DNA of 64,000 nt from Kribbella jiaozuonensis. GTDB lineage: Bacteria > Actinomycetota > Actinomycetes > Propionibacteriales > Kribbellaceae. Position 1 is the stretch's first letter, and each line of letters starts with the position of its first letter. This document shows, in pieces, positions 8,374-16,642 of this stretch. Position numbers and translations under genes: made by a program. Under the pieces are notes generated by a model that did no database searches, had not been told where the DNA came from, and saw only the letters and a program-made list of their open reading frames with translations. Location of the stretch: assembly GCF_005233875.1 (NCBI RefSeq), contig NZ_SZPZ01000001.1, forward strand, positions 1,302,001-1,366,000. The letters run 5' to 3'.

Positions 8374-8659
8374 ACGGTGGGAGGTGGTCACCGGATGCCG
8401 GTGATTCTTGCGTGCCCGACCATCCGTCCCGGGATTCTGCTGATGTGTGATCCGGGCTGAGCTGACGAATCTCGATCAGGTCGAGGGCGAGGGCCTCGAT
8501 CTCCGCAAGTACGCCGTACAACGCTGACCGGTCCAGCAACCCGGTCAGCACGGTGTCGGAGCCGTCGCGCCGCGACGCCAGCGCCGGGAACGCAGACAGC
8601 ACGCCGGCACCGAGGTGGCCGTGGATCCGGATGGCGTACCAGGCGGGCATGGCGTCCAT
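8369..8659 (-). CDS. Small conserved hypothetical protein
   Basis: About 96 residues. The core, WYAIRIHGHLGAGVLSAFP followed by an acidic helix ending IEIRQL, has the look of a short conserved actinobacterial protein family of unknown function. In-frame ATGs lie at 8668, 8659 and 8650; none has a clear ribosome site, so the start is uncertain. The tail after QLSPD is low in conservation signals and runs through the operator 8387-8405 and into the conserved promoter block of the next gene. That overlap is unusual and suggests the tail may be a late read-through extension. It lies between the LuxR gene and the SnoaL-like gene, all on the minus strand. Confidence 0.55.
   Translation of the reverse strand: MDAMPAWYAIRIHGHLGAGVLSAFPALASRRDGSDTVLTGLLDRSALYGVLAEIEALALDLIEIRQLSPDHTSAESRDGWSGTQESPASGDHLPPS
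8387..8405. promoter_or_regulatory. Shared 19-bp palindromic operator, site D
   Basis: GTCACCGGATGCCGGTGAT, 73 nt upstream of the SnoaL-like start. It has the same half-sites as the copies at 4901, 4939 and 12066, and lies inside the 3' end of the preceding small gene. Confidence 0.7.
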
Positions 8660-8719
8660 GAAGCACATGGTCAAGGCCGGGCAGGTGACCGAGCATCACT
8701 GCTTTGAGGTGAACCCGGG

Positions 8720-11365
8720 CTACCTCGTGCGGCGGGCCGACAGCAATCGGAGTTCCCGCGCGCGCCGTACCGCCGCAGAGCGGTCGCCGACCTGGAGCTT
8801 GGCGTAGATGCTGCGCACATGCGTGCTGACGGTGTTCTGCGACACAGACAGTTCGTCGGCGATCTCAGGCCGGGTCAGGTTCGTCGGGAGATAACGCAGC
8901 ACTTTCAGCTCGCCGGGGCTGAGCTCTCCTGTCGGTGGCAACGAGGATCCCCTCTTGGCCGGCGGAAGAGAGCCGTGCAAGCTATCGAGGATGTCGGCGG
9001 CCAGCGCGGCGTGCGCTGTTGCATGCCCGGGGAGCGCCTCGAGTAGCTCGCGGGAGCCTGTGATCGCGAACGGGAGGATCAACCGGTCAGACTCCGCCAG
9101 GTCCAGCGCCCGCTCAGTCGCCTGGTTTGCCGCGCGCTGGTCACCGAGCTCGCGATGGGCGAGCCCGGCCAAGAGGTGTGCCTCGATGACCGTGACGTCC
9201 CCGAAGACCGCCGCCGTGCCATTCAGAACGTCGGCTACTGCTGTCAGAGCCCCAGCCGGCTCGCTTTCGGCGAGGCGGATCACCGCGAGGGCGTTCAGGA
9301 TCTCACCGGAGCCGGCCGACTCGTCATCGAGCGCCGCCAGCAAGGCGTGAGCCTCGTCGACCATTCCGAGGCGGGCCTGGGTGGCGAGCAGCCACCGGGT
9401 GGTCCGGGTTGCCAACGCCCGCGAGTCTGCAAGCTGCGATCCCATGTACTCGGCGGCGGTGAACTCCTCGAGCGCTTCCTGATGGCGGTTGCGGCCGGCG
9501 TGCAGCAACCCAGCAGTCTGGTGCAGGAGGAGTGTGATGTCCGGGCCGGTGTCTGTTTCCAAGGCCTGTCTGGTTCGTTCCAGCCATTGCTCGCCCTCGT
9601 CGAACTCACCCGTCCAGATCAGATTGGCGGCGAGCATGATCAGGGCAGGCGCGATGATCGGTTCTGCGCCCCATCCGTATCGCTCGGCCAGCGCGATCGC
9701 CTCACGGCAGCGCCGCTGGGTCGTGGCGAACGAGTGGAGGACCAGCGATGCGAACCCGAGTTGCGCCAAGCAGCCGACTTCGAGGTACGGGCGACCGATC
9801 TCCCGCGCCAGCGTGGCGCCCTCCCGCAGATGCCGTTCGGCGTCCGGCGCGTCTGACAGCCCGAGCGTCCACGCCTCGGCCGTCCCCAGGTTCATCAGCG
9901 CGACCGCCCGCAGATCGTTGCCTAGTGCAACGTCCCCGTCGGGCTGCTCAGTGAGCGGGGAGGCCAGGAATCCGGCCTGCTCGATCGCACCGGCAAGCTC
10001 GCCGCGCCGCCTGGCCAGCGACAGCCTCAGCGACGCGACCGCCACCAGGAGGCGTCGCCGGCGGTCCGATGACGTCGCCTGCACGTGCGCCTCGGCGAAC
10101 GCAAGCTCGCTGGCGGCCTGGTCCAGACGTCCCTGCGAGAGGTCACCCATCGCGCGCACCAGCGCGAGCTCGGGATGTTCTGCATTCTTGGGAAAATTCT
10201 GCACCAGCGCCTGCATGGTCTGCGCTTCCCCGTCGAGGGTCAGGCTGAACGACTGATCCGCGAGCAGCCGGGCGGCATCAGGCCAGTCGCCCGCTGCCTG
10301 GGTGTGCTTGATGGCGTCAACGACGCGCCCGTGCGCGGTGAACCATCCAGCGGCGCGTCGGTGCAGCGCCGGCACTTCCTCGGCCAGCCTCCGGCGAAGC
10401 TCCAGCCGCAAGAGATCCGCGAACAGATGGTGGTACCGGAACCACGTGCGCTCGGGGTCCAGTGAGACGACGAACGCGCTCGCATCTTCGAGCTCCAGCA
10501 GGATCCGTTCCGAGCCGGACCCGTCGGTCAGCAGGTCGGCGAGTGCGCCGTTGACACGGTCGAGCAGGGAGGTACGGAGAAGCAGGTCCTGGACGTCTGG
10601 CGGCTGGCGTTCCAGCATCTCGGCGATCAGGTACTCGCTGACCGTGCGGTCGCTGCCGGAGAACTCGGCGACGAACCGCTCCGGATCGGGGCGACCGGCC
10701 AGGGAGAGGGCGGCGAGCCGCAGACCGGCGGCCCACCCCTCGGTTCGCTGGTGCAGCAGCGCGGCCCCAGCGGCCGACAGTGTGATGCCCGAGGCGGCGA
10801 GAAGGTCGCGTGTTTCGCGCCCCGAAAAGCGCAGGTCGGCCGCGCGGATCTCCGCCAGGTCGCCGGCCAGACGCAGTTGGTGCAGCCGCAGACGTACGTC
10901 GTGGCGCATGGTCAGTATCGCGTGTGCCTGAAGGGGAAGATCCGTCAGCAGCCGGGTGAGCTGAGCGAGGGCCTCGGGCGAATTCAGCTCGTGAAGATCC
11001 TCGATGACCAAGGTGATGTCCTGCGCGTCGGCGAGTTCCGACAGCACCCGGTCGACCATCGCACGTGCATTGAAGTCAGGTGTCGCTGCTTGCGGTTCCA
11101 CGCGGCCAGCGGCAGCCGTACCCGGGCCGATCGCGTCGAGTACGGCCAGCCAGAACTGCTGGGCGTCGCGCTCGTCGCGTTGCACCTGCACGAGAGCGAG
11201 CCGGGACGTCTGCCCCGGCCGGTCGGCCCACGCGCGCAGCAGGCACGTCTTCCCGCTCCCTGCCGGAGCCGAGATGACTGTTACCTTCCGCGCCGCCGCG
11301 CGATCCAAGGCAGCGACAAGGCCACCCCGGTCGATAAGCCGTGCACTTGCTGGAGCCACCGTCAA
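8720..11365 (-). CDS. LuxR-family large ATP-binding (LAL/MalT-like) regulator
   Basis: 881 residues. The N-terminal STAND-type ATPase carries Walker A APAGSGKT near residue 35 and an acidic Walker B-like ITLVIEDLHE near 120. The middle is a long helical repeat region. The C-terminus is a LuxR HTH: LSPGELKVLRYL, RPEIADELSVS, recognition helix QNTVSTHVRSIYAKL. Such proteins are activators that oligomerise with ATP and an inducer. The start is TTG at 11365 with AAGGG 6 nt upstream, and a TAA lies just before it in frame; GTG at 11359 is the alternative. It begins 40 nt after the nitroreductase gene and probably belongs to the unit starting at palindrome 12066. It is the best local candidate to read the 19-bp palindromes, though this is inference. 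Confidence 0.9.
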   Translation of the reverse strand: MTVAPASARLIDRGGLVAALDRAAARKVTVISAPAGSGKTCLLRAWADRPGQTSRLALVQVQRDERDAQQFWLAVLDAIGPGTAAAGRVEPQAATPDFNARAMVDRVLSELADAQDITLVIEDLHELNSPEALAQLTRLLTDLPLQAHAILTMRHDVRLRLHQLRLAGDLAEIRAADLRFSGRETRDLLAASGITLSAAGAALLHQRTEGWAAGLRLAALSLAGRPDPERFVAEFSGSDRTVSEYLIAEMLERQPPDVQDLLLRTSLLDRVNGALADLLTDGSGSERILLELEDASAFVVSLDPERTWFRYHHLFADLLRLELRRRLAEEVPALHRRAAGWFTAHGRVVDAIKHTQAAGDWPDAARLLADQSFSLTLDGEAQTMQALVQNFPKNAEHPELALVRAMGDLSQGRLDQAASELAFAEAHVQATSSDRRRRLLVAVASLRLSLARRRGELAGAIEQAGFLASPLTEQPDGDVALGNDLRAVALMNLGTAEAWTLGLSDAPDAERHLREGATLAREIGRPYLEVGCLAQLGFASLVLHSFATTQRRCREAIALAERYGWGAEPIIAPALIMLAANLIWTGEFDEGEQWLERTRQALETDTGPDITLLLHQTAGLLHAGRNRHQEALEEFTAAEYMGSQLADSRALATRTTRWLLATQARLGMVDEAHALLAALDDESAGSGEILNALAVIRLAESEPAGALTAVADVLNGTAAVFGDVTVIEAHLLAGLAHRELGDQRAANQATERALDLAESDRLILPFAITGSRELLEALPGHATAHAALAADILDSLHGSLPPAKRGSSLPPTGELSPGELKVLRYLPTNLTRPEIADELSVSQNTVSTHVRSIYAKLQVGDRSAAVRRARELRLLSARRTR

Positions 11366-11405
11366 AGGCCCGCCCTTATCTCCACACCGGACAAACTGGC
11401 GCCGG

Positions 11406-11825
11406 CTACCCGCGCTTGAGTTCGAGGACGGGGATAGTGCGGATGCCCGCGGTCTGGCGTTCGTACTCGGCGAAGCCGGGGTAGCGCTCGGCCTGGACGG
11501 CGTAGATCCGGTCGTGGTCGGGACCGGTGATCTCGCGGACCGTGACGTCGTACGTCTCGGTCCCGCGCTCGATGGTGGCGTTGCCCGCGGCGGTGAGGTT
11601 GGCGTACCAGTCCGGGTTGGTCGGGGCGCCGCTCTTGGTTGCGAAGATGTAGATGGTGTCGGGGTCGGTCTCGTGTGCGAGGTACATCGTGGGGGTCACG
11701 TACTCTCGTCCGCTCTTGCGGCCGCGGTGGTGCACCAGAACCATCGGCGCGCCTTCGAACGGGCCGCCGACCTTGCCTCCGTTGGCTCTGAACTGGGTGA
11801 TGGTCTGGGTGTTCCAGTCACTCAT
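11406..11825 (-). CDS. Deazaflavin (F420)-dependent nitroreductase family protein
   Basis: 139 residues of the Ddn/DUF385 split-barrel family, starting MSDWNTQTITQFRANGG, with HHRGRKSGREYVTP and the characteristic GAPTNPDWYANL. Members use F420H2 to reduce quinones, enones or nitro compounds. The ATG at 11825 has AGGAG upstream and overlaps by ATGA with the preceding short frame. The longer open frame to 12026 is rejected because family similarity begins at MSDW. It is followed by the LuxR regulator. Confidence 0.9.
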   Translation of the reverse strand: MSDWNTQTITQFRANGGKVGGPFEGAPMVLVHHRGRKSGREYVTPTMYLAHETDPDTIYIFATKSGAPTNPDWYANLTAAGNATIERGTETYDVTVREITGPDHDRIYAVQAERYPGFAEYERQTAGIRTIPVLELKRG

Positions 11826-12007
11826 ATGCACTCCTGTGGTTCGATCAATGCCGGGGCTCGATGCCAGCGAGGGTGACTTCGGCTGGCAGGGGCTCTGCCG
11901 ACAACAGTGCCTTGAGTTTGGGCCCGTTGTTTGTCCAGCGCGATATCGGCCGCAAATGCAGCCTGCCGCAGGATGGCCTCCAGGGTCGAGCGCTGCTCGG
12001 TAGTCAC
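11822..12007 (-). pseudogene. Remnant of an alpha/beta hydrolase N-terminus (frameshifted), upstream of nitroreductase
   Basis: A GTG at 12007 with GGAGGGAG upstream opens a frame reading VTTEQRSTLEAILRQAAFA, like the N-terminus of acetyl-hydrolase-type alpha/beta hydrolases. After about 27 residues the matching sequence continues in another frame as LKALLSAEPLPAEVTLAGIE and stops at 11845. The rest of a roughly 300-residue enzyme, including its Ser elbow, is absent. The original GTG frame instead reads on to a TGA at 11822, overlapping the nitroreductase ATG as ATGA, so the 61-codon frame may persist as a translated, coupling leader. The homology is from memory of the family and needs a search. 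Confidence 0.6.
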
Positions 12008-12040
12008 CGATGATCTCCCTCCACACGAACCGTCGTAAGT

Positions 12041-12055
12041 ATCACCGCAGGTGAC
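12041..12055. promoter_or_regulatory. Short palindrome with the same half-sites
   Basis: ATCACCGCAGGTGAC contains TCACC and GGTGA separated by 3 bp instead of 7, just downstream (minus sense) of site C. It may be a second, weaker contact for the same regulator or chance. Confidence 0.35.
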
Positions 12056-12065
12056 GTGCCCGGGC

Positions 12066-12084
12066 GTCACCAGATCCCGGTGAT
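12066..12084. promoter_or_regulatory. Shared 19-bp palindromic operator, site C
   Basis: GTCACCAGATCCCGGTGAT, 59 nt upstream of the GTG at 12007. It is the fourth copy of the motif and would control the remnant, the nitroreductase and probably the LuxR gene, which suggests feedback on the regulator. Confidence 0.65.
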
Positions 12085-12434
12085 TCATTCGACGTGGGAC
12101 TTGGTTCGAGAACAGACGGCGGCTGAGTCGCGTTCTCAGCTGACGCCGTTTGTCGCCACCCTCCGCCTTATCCTCGGCGGCTCCGCCCAACCCCGAGACC
12201 TCCAACACCTCGCCGCCGTCTGCGGCGAACGCGACGAAGAAGTCCGCAACGGGAGCCGCGTCTCCGACGGCGGCCGCACCACCTCCACCAGCACCCGGCG
12301 TCATCCGTACCTCCCCTTCGGCACCGGCATCCTGTGGCCCGCACCGCCCCACCCATCCTCCTCACCATGACTCCCTGGACCGACCGCACCGACGCCGACC
12401 AGATCCGCGCGAGCATCGGCAAGGCCACCCTCCG
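12085..12434. other. Stretch without a convincing gene
   Basis: Long frames exist on both strands but their composition (Pro/Ala/Ser runs opposite Gly/Ala/Arg runs) is that of shadow frames. A 23-codon frame at 12367-12438 (MTPWTDRTDADQIRA...) overlaps the next gene start by ATGA and could be a real coupling peptide or the tail of a lost gene. Confidence 0.4.
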
Positions 12435-12812
12435 ATGAACCGCGATGAAGAACTCGCCAGAGCCCTGGCCTTCGCTGCGCCCCCGGACCCCTACATCGTG
12501 TGCTGGCGCGACCTTGACCCCGCCAGCACAACCAAAGAACTAGAGCACTTCGCCGAATGGGTGTCCTGGGCAACCATTCGTTACAACCTCGACCACAAAG
12601 TCATCCCACCCTGCTGGCCCCACCGCGGCGCCATCGTCGAAGAACTCTCCGCCCTCCGCACCTACTGGGAATCCTGCTACCAAGACGCCGCCGCCCCCTC
12701 AGACCCACTTGCCTTCCACCGAGACCACATCCTCGCTGTACGCCGCATCCGCGACTGGACCTCCCTACTCGGATGCACCAGAACTACTCACCGACCCCAA
12801 ACTGCTACATGA
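12435..12812 (+). CDS. Hypothetical protein of the type found in actinobacterial mobile elements
   Basis: 125 residues starting MNRDEELARALAFAA. It contains WVSWATIRYNLDHKVIPPCW, a Pro-Pro-Cys-Trp core followed by VEELSALRTYWESCY and a tail with DWTSLLGC. This Trp-rich pattern resembles short helical proteins often seen beside transfer genes of integrative elements (DUF4913-like); no function is known. The ATG at 12435 overlaps a preceding 23-codon frame. The codon pattern looks coding (third-position C/G), while no transfer, integrase or replication genes are near, so it may be a stranded relic. Confidence 0.5.
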   Translation: MNRDEELARALAFAAPPDPYIVCWRDLDPASTTKELEHFAEWVSWATIRYNLDHKVIPPCWPHRGAIVEELSALRTYWESCYQDAAAPSDPLAFHRDHILAVRRIRDWTSLLGCTRTTHRPQTAT

Positions 12813-13011
12813 AGCCGGCGGCTTGATCCACGAGCAAGTGCGATACCGAATGTCTGGTCCGCGGGTTTATGGGCAGTGGGTTCACCGTTGACAGCGGTTG
12901 CGCGGCAGAGGATGGTGAGCCGCAATAGGGCGTATGCGAGTGGTGGTCTAAGGCGTATCCGTCGGAGACACCTAGGGGCGACCGGGGGGCCGCTACAAGG
13001 GGCGCACTCGC

Positions 13012-13743
13012 ATGGCGAATCTGAGCGCACTGAGACGTACCGCGATCATCGCGGGCGTGTTCTATCTGGCCACGGAGATCACCTCGATCCCGGCGCTGTT
13101 GCTTTATCAACCTGTTCTGCGTGACGGCAACTACCTGACGGCTGCCGATGCGGACAACAGAGTGCTACTCGGAGGGTTTCTCGAGTTACTACTCGTTGTG
13201 GCCTGTATCGGCAGCGCGGTCACGCTGTATCCCGTCGTCAAGCGACAGAACCACAGCATCGCGCTCGGCTACGTCTGCGGCCGGCTCCTCGAGTCCGCGA
13301 TCATCGTCGTCGGCGCTGTCAGCGTCCTGGTTGCCGTATCACTCAGACAGGACCTGAGCGGTACGGCGGATGCCGGCAATCCCGCGGTCGCTGCGATCGA
13401 GCGGTCGCTGGTGGCGATCCACGACTGGACGTTCTTGCTCGGACCTAGCTGGGTCCTTGGTTTCAACAGCTTCCTGCTTGCTTACCTGGTGTACCGATCA
13501 GGGTTGGTGCCGCGGGCTATCGCCGTACTGGGGATGAGTGGCGGGGCACTGGTCACCTTGTCTGCGACGGCGATGCTGTTCGGCGTCTATGGCCAAGGTG
13601 TCCACACCGTCCTGGCGCTGCCTGTGTTCGCGTGGGAGGTCAGCTTCGCCATCTGGCTCATCGTCAAGGGCTTCAGGCCGTCGGCGATCACGGCGATCAG
13701 GTCTCCCGAGGTAGCAGGGCACACGCCGCTGCCTCTTGGGTGA
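13012..13743 (+). CDS. DUF4386 family membrane protein
   Basis: 243 residues with about six hydrophobic helices. Family marks are the N-terminal RRTAIIAGVFYLATEITSIPALL, then LYPVVKRQNHSIALGYVCGRLLES, and the closing FAWEVSFAIWLIVKGF. The function of the family is unknown. A paralogue lies at 15890-16642 with the same landmarks (SLALGYVAARLVEA, FFWELSFGIYLIVKGF). It begins a four-gene same-strand group. Confidence 0.85.
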   Translation: MANLSALRRTAIIAGVFYLATEITSIPALLLYQPVLRDGNYLTAADADNRVLLGGFLELLLVVACIGSAVTLYPVVKRQNHSIALGYVCGRLLESAIIVVGAVSVLVAVSLRQDLSGTADAGNPAVAAIERSLVAIHDWTFLLGPSWVLGFNSFLLAYLVYRSGLVPRAIAVLGMSGGALVTLSATAMLFGVYGQGVHTVLALPVFAWEVSFAIWLIVKGFRPSAITAIRSPEVAGHTPLPLG

Positions 13744-13789
13744 GACGCCCGGCTTCATCTGTGAGCAAGCCCTTTGGGAGATGGTTGTA

Positions 13790-14503
13790 GTGACAACATC
13801 TGTGGCATACCCGGTACATGTGAACGCGGCGACGGATCCGAGGTCGTCGCGGTGGCTCTGGTTGGTCAAGTGGATCCTCGTGATCCCGCACTACGTCGTA
13901 CTGGCGTTCCTGTGGCTCGGATTCATGCTCGCCTCGGTGGCCGCGTTCTTCGCGATTCTCTTCACCGGTCGTTATCCGCGCGCCATCTTCACCTACAACG
14001 TCGGCGTGATGCGGTGGTCCTGGCGGGTGACGTACTACGCATACGGTGCACTCGGCACCGATCAGTACCCGCCGTTCACGCTGGCCGAGGTCGAGGACTA
14101 CCCGGCGCACCTGTCGGTGGACTACCCCGAGCGTCTGTCCCGCGGCCTGGTGCTGGTGAAGTGGTGGCTGCTCGCGATCCCGCACTACATCATCGTCGGC
14201 ATCTTCGTCGGCGGTGGAGCGTGGGCCGCAAACCGGTCCGACAACTGGCAATGGAACATCGGCGGCAGCGGTGGCCTCGTCGGGATCCTGGTAATCATCG
14301 CCGCCATCATCCTGGCGTTCACCGGCGCCTACCCTCGGTCCCTCTACGACCTGATCCTGGGAATGAACCGCTGGGCGCTCCGGGTCGCGGGCTATGCCGC
14401 CCTGATGACCGACGCGTACCCACCGTTCCGCCTCGACCAAGGCGGCAGCGACCCCGTCCTCGCCGTACCGCCTCCTTCATCCGGCGCCGACAACTCAGCA
14501 TGA
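13790..14503 (+). CDS. DUF4389 family membrane protein
   Basis: 237 residues built as a tandem repeat: each half has SRWLWLVKWILVIPHYVVLAFLW / SRGLVLVKWWLLAIPHYIIVGIF followed by a helix with FTGRYPRAIFTYNVGVMRW / FTGAYPRSLYDLILGMNRW and then YPPF. The function is unknown. The GTG at 13790 is preferred: GGGAG lies 9 nt upstream and MTTSVAYPV matches family starts; ATG 13781 sits directly on that site. The stop overlaps the next ATG (ATGA), so translation is coupled to the hydrolase. Confidence 0.85.
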   Translation: MTTSVAYPVHVNAATDPRSSRWLWLVKWILVIPHYVVLAFLWLGFMLASVAAFFAILFTGRYPRAIFTYNVGVMRWSWRVTYYAYGALGTDQYPPFTLAEVEDYPAHLSVDYPERLSRGLVLVKWWLLAIPHYIIVGIFVGGGAWAANRSDNWQWNIGGSGGLVGILVIIAAIILAFTGAYPRSLYDLILGMNRWALRVAGYAALMTDAYPPFRLDQGGSDPVLAVPPPSSGADNSA

Positions 14504-15870
14504 GCATCACCCCCACGTCACCGGCCGTACCCGACTCGGATCAGCGCGGTCCGTCTGGCCCTGATACCGGGCGCAGGGGACGGATCGGTTTGGTCGTGGC
14601 CGGTTTGTTGGCTGCTGGACTACTGGCTGCTTTGCTGTTCGTTGCGGCGCCAGTCGTGCCGGCGAAAGACAGCGAGGTCGTCGGCGCTGTGCTGTGCGGA
14701 TTCGCGCTCGGCTGGGCATTGTTGGCGATGCTGTCGGTGCGGTTTACCGATCAGCCGCAGCGGTGGGCTGTGGTTCCTGCGCTCTTCATGGGTTTGAGCG
14801 GTCTGCTTCTGGTGCTGTTCGGCTCCAGGGTGGACGACGTGCTCAAGTGGGTGTGGCCGCCGGCCCTGCTGGTGCTGGCGATCTGGATGGCAGTCCGTGT
14901 CGGGCGAGAGCTTCACAGCCGAGGTGGACGGTGGCTGCTGTACTCAGTGATCGCGATCCTGGCTCTCGCCTCGATCGGCGGCGGGTACGAGACCGTCCGG
15001 GAAGCCGCGGACGCCAAGGCCTATCCGCCGCCCGGCCGGCTGATCGACGTCGGCGGGCACAGCCTGCATCTGAATTGCACCGGCTCAGGTAGTCCGACAG
15101 TCGTGCTCGAAGCCGGCGGCGGCGAGATGTCGTCGAATCTCGGCTGGATCACACCGGCCGTCAGTGGAACGACGCGGGTCTGCGTCTACGATCGCGCGGG
15201 TCGCGGGTGGAGCGAGTCCTCAAACTCCCCGCAGGACGGTAAGCAGATTGCGACCGATCTGCACACCTTGCTGCACCGCGGAAACGTGCCTGGACCCTAC
15301 GTGCTCGCGGGTCATTCCTTCGGCGGACTGTACGTACGCACCTTCGCGGCCAGCTACCCCGATGAGGTCGCCGGAATGGTCCTGGTGGACTCCACCGCTG
15401 CGAAGTCGTCGGCAGGATCACCGGCGGATCCAGCCTCCTACGACCCGATAGGCCGTGTCTCCGCGCTGGTTTCGGCCTCGGCCCGAGTTGGTCTGGTGCG
15501 CCTGTACAACCAAGTTTCCTTCGAAAGTCTGCCGCCGCGGTCTCGCGACGAGGTGCGTGCTACCGGCGCGACCGCGAGCAATCTCCGCAGCACGATCGAC
15601 GAGTACGTGCAGGCGAACAGCTCGATGGAGCAAGCTGCCGCTTTCAAAGATTTCGCAGGCAAGCCTTTGGTCGTCCTGACGGCCGGTAGCGGAAATGACG
15701 CCGCCTGGCAGGCGAAGCAGAAAGACCTGGCCGGCTTGTCGACGAACAGCTCGCAGCGCATCGTCCGGGGCGCGAGCCACGAGGCGCTGGTCGGGGACGA
15801 AGAGTACGCAGCCGCCACCACTCAAGCGATCCTCGACGTCGTCTCCGCGGTCCGGAGTCCCGCACGCTGA
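14500..15870 (+). CDS. Alpha/beta hydrolase with N-terminal membrane region
   Basis: 456 residues. A Pro-rich cytoplasmic start is followed by about five hydrophobic segments between residues 28 and 165. The hydrolase domain starts near residue 178 (GRLIDVGGHSLHLNCTG). The nucleophile elbow is GHSFGG near 270 and the catalytic His is in RGASHEAL near 428. The catalytic domain is probably on the outer face. Substrate unknown. The start is ATG 14500, coupled to the DUF4389 gene. Confidence 0.88.
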   Translation: MSITPTSPAVPDSDQRGPSGPDTGRRGRIGLVVAGLLAAGLLAALLFVAAPVVPAKDSEVVGAVLCGFALGWALLAMLSVRFTDQPQRWAVVPALFMGLSGLLLVLFGSRVDDVLKWVWPPALLVLAIWMAVRVGRELHSRGGRWLLYSVIAILALASIGGGYETVREAADAKAYPPPGRLIDVGGHSLHLNCTGSGSPTVVLEAGGGEMSSNLGWITPAVSGTTRVCVYDRAGRGWSESSNSPQDGKQIATDLHTLLHRGNVPGPYVLAGHSFGGLYVRTFAASYPDEVAGMVLVDSTAAKSSAGSPADPASYDPIGRVSALVSASARVGLVRLYNQVSFESLPPRSRDEVRATGATASNLRSTIDEYVQANSSMEQAAAFKDFAGKPLVVLTAGSGNDAAWQAKQKDLAGLSTNSSQRIVRGASHEALVGDEEYAAATTQAILDVVSAVRSPAR

Positions 15871-15889
15871 TCGGAGAAAGAGGTTTCAG

Positions 15890-16642
15890 ATGGACATCGA
15901 CAGAGATCGGTGGAGCAGCACGGTCAACGCACGGAAGGTCGCCACCTTGACGGGTTGGTTGATGGTGGTCACCTTCGTCGCCTCGATCCCGGCGTACTTC
16001 GTTCTGTACGCGCCGGTGCGGGATCATCCCGGCTACATCACCGGAGTGGGCAACGATCCCACCGCGAGCGTGGCTTTGGGGGCCACGCTCGAACTCATTG
16101 TCATCATCGCCAATATCGGTACAGCCGTAGTGCCGTATGCGATCTACCGACGGTTCAGCGAGTCTCTCGCCCTGGGCTACGTCGCAGCGCGCCTGGTCGA
16201 GGCGACCTTCATTGCTATCGGCATCGTCAGCCTTCTCACGTTCCTGTTGATGCGACAAGAAGGAACGGCCGGTACGGACGCTGCACTCGGTCAGGTTTTC
16301 GTCGCGATCTACGATCGGGCATTCCTGATCGGGCCGGGTTTCTGCGCCGGCTTCGCCAACGGAATAGTTCTGGGCTACCTGATGTACCGGTCCGGTTTGG
16401 TGCCACGCGGCATGGCGATGCTGGGACTCGTCGGAGGTCCGCTGATCGTCGTCTCGGGAATCGCGGTGATGTTCGACGTCATCGAGCGCGGCGGCACGGT
16501 CCAGGGGATCGCAACGATCCCGGAGTTCTTCTGGGAGTTGTCATTCGGTATCTACCTCATCGTCAAGGGCTTCAAGCCGTCTCCGATGCTGGCGGGCCAG
16601 AGGGCGAACTTGTCTGCCGCGAAAGTAGACAACCGGCCGTAG
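15890..16642 (+). CDS. DUF4386 family membrane protein (second copy)
   Basis: 250 residues, about six helices, clearly related to the 13012-13743 product (shared LVEATFIAIGIVSLL, YRSGLVPRGMAMLG and ELSFGIYLIVKGFKPS). The ATG at 15890 follows GGAGAAAGAGG. The family has no assigned function; the two copies flank a DUF4389 protein and a hydrolase, which suggests one membrane module. Confidence 0.85.
   Translation: MDIDRDRWSSTVNARKVATLTGWLMVVTFVASIPAYFVLYAPVRDHPGYITGVGNDPTASVALGATLELIVIIANIGTAVVPYAIYRRFSESLALGYVAARLVEATFIAIGIVSLLTFLLMRQEGTAGTDAALGQVFVAIYDRAFLIGPGFCAGFANGIVLGYLMYRSGLVPRGMAMLGLVGGPLIVVSGIAVMFDVIERGGTVQGIATIPEFFWELSFGIYLIVKGFKPSPMLAGQRANLSAAKVDNRP

Noticed and set aside
12435..12812. 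An integrative element around 12-17 kb
   Set aside because: Only one mobile-element-type protein is seen; there is no integrase, transfer or replication gene and no repeat ends.
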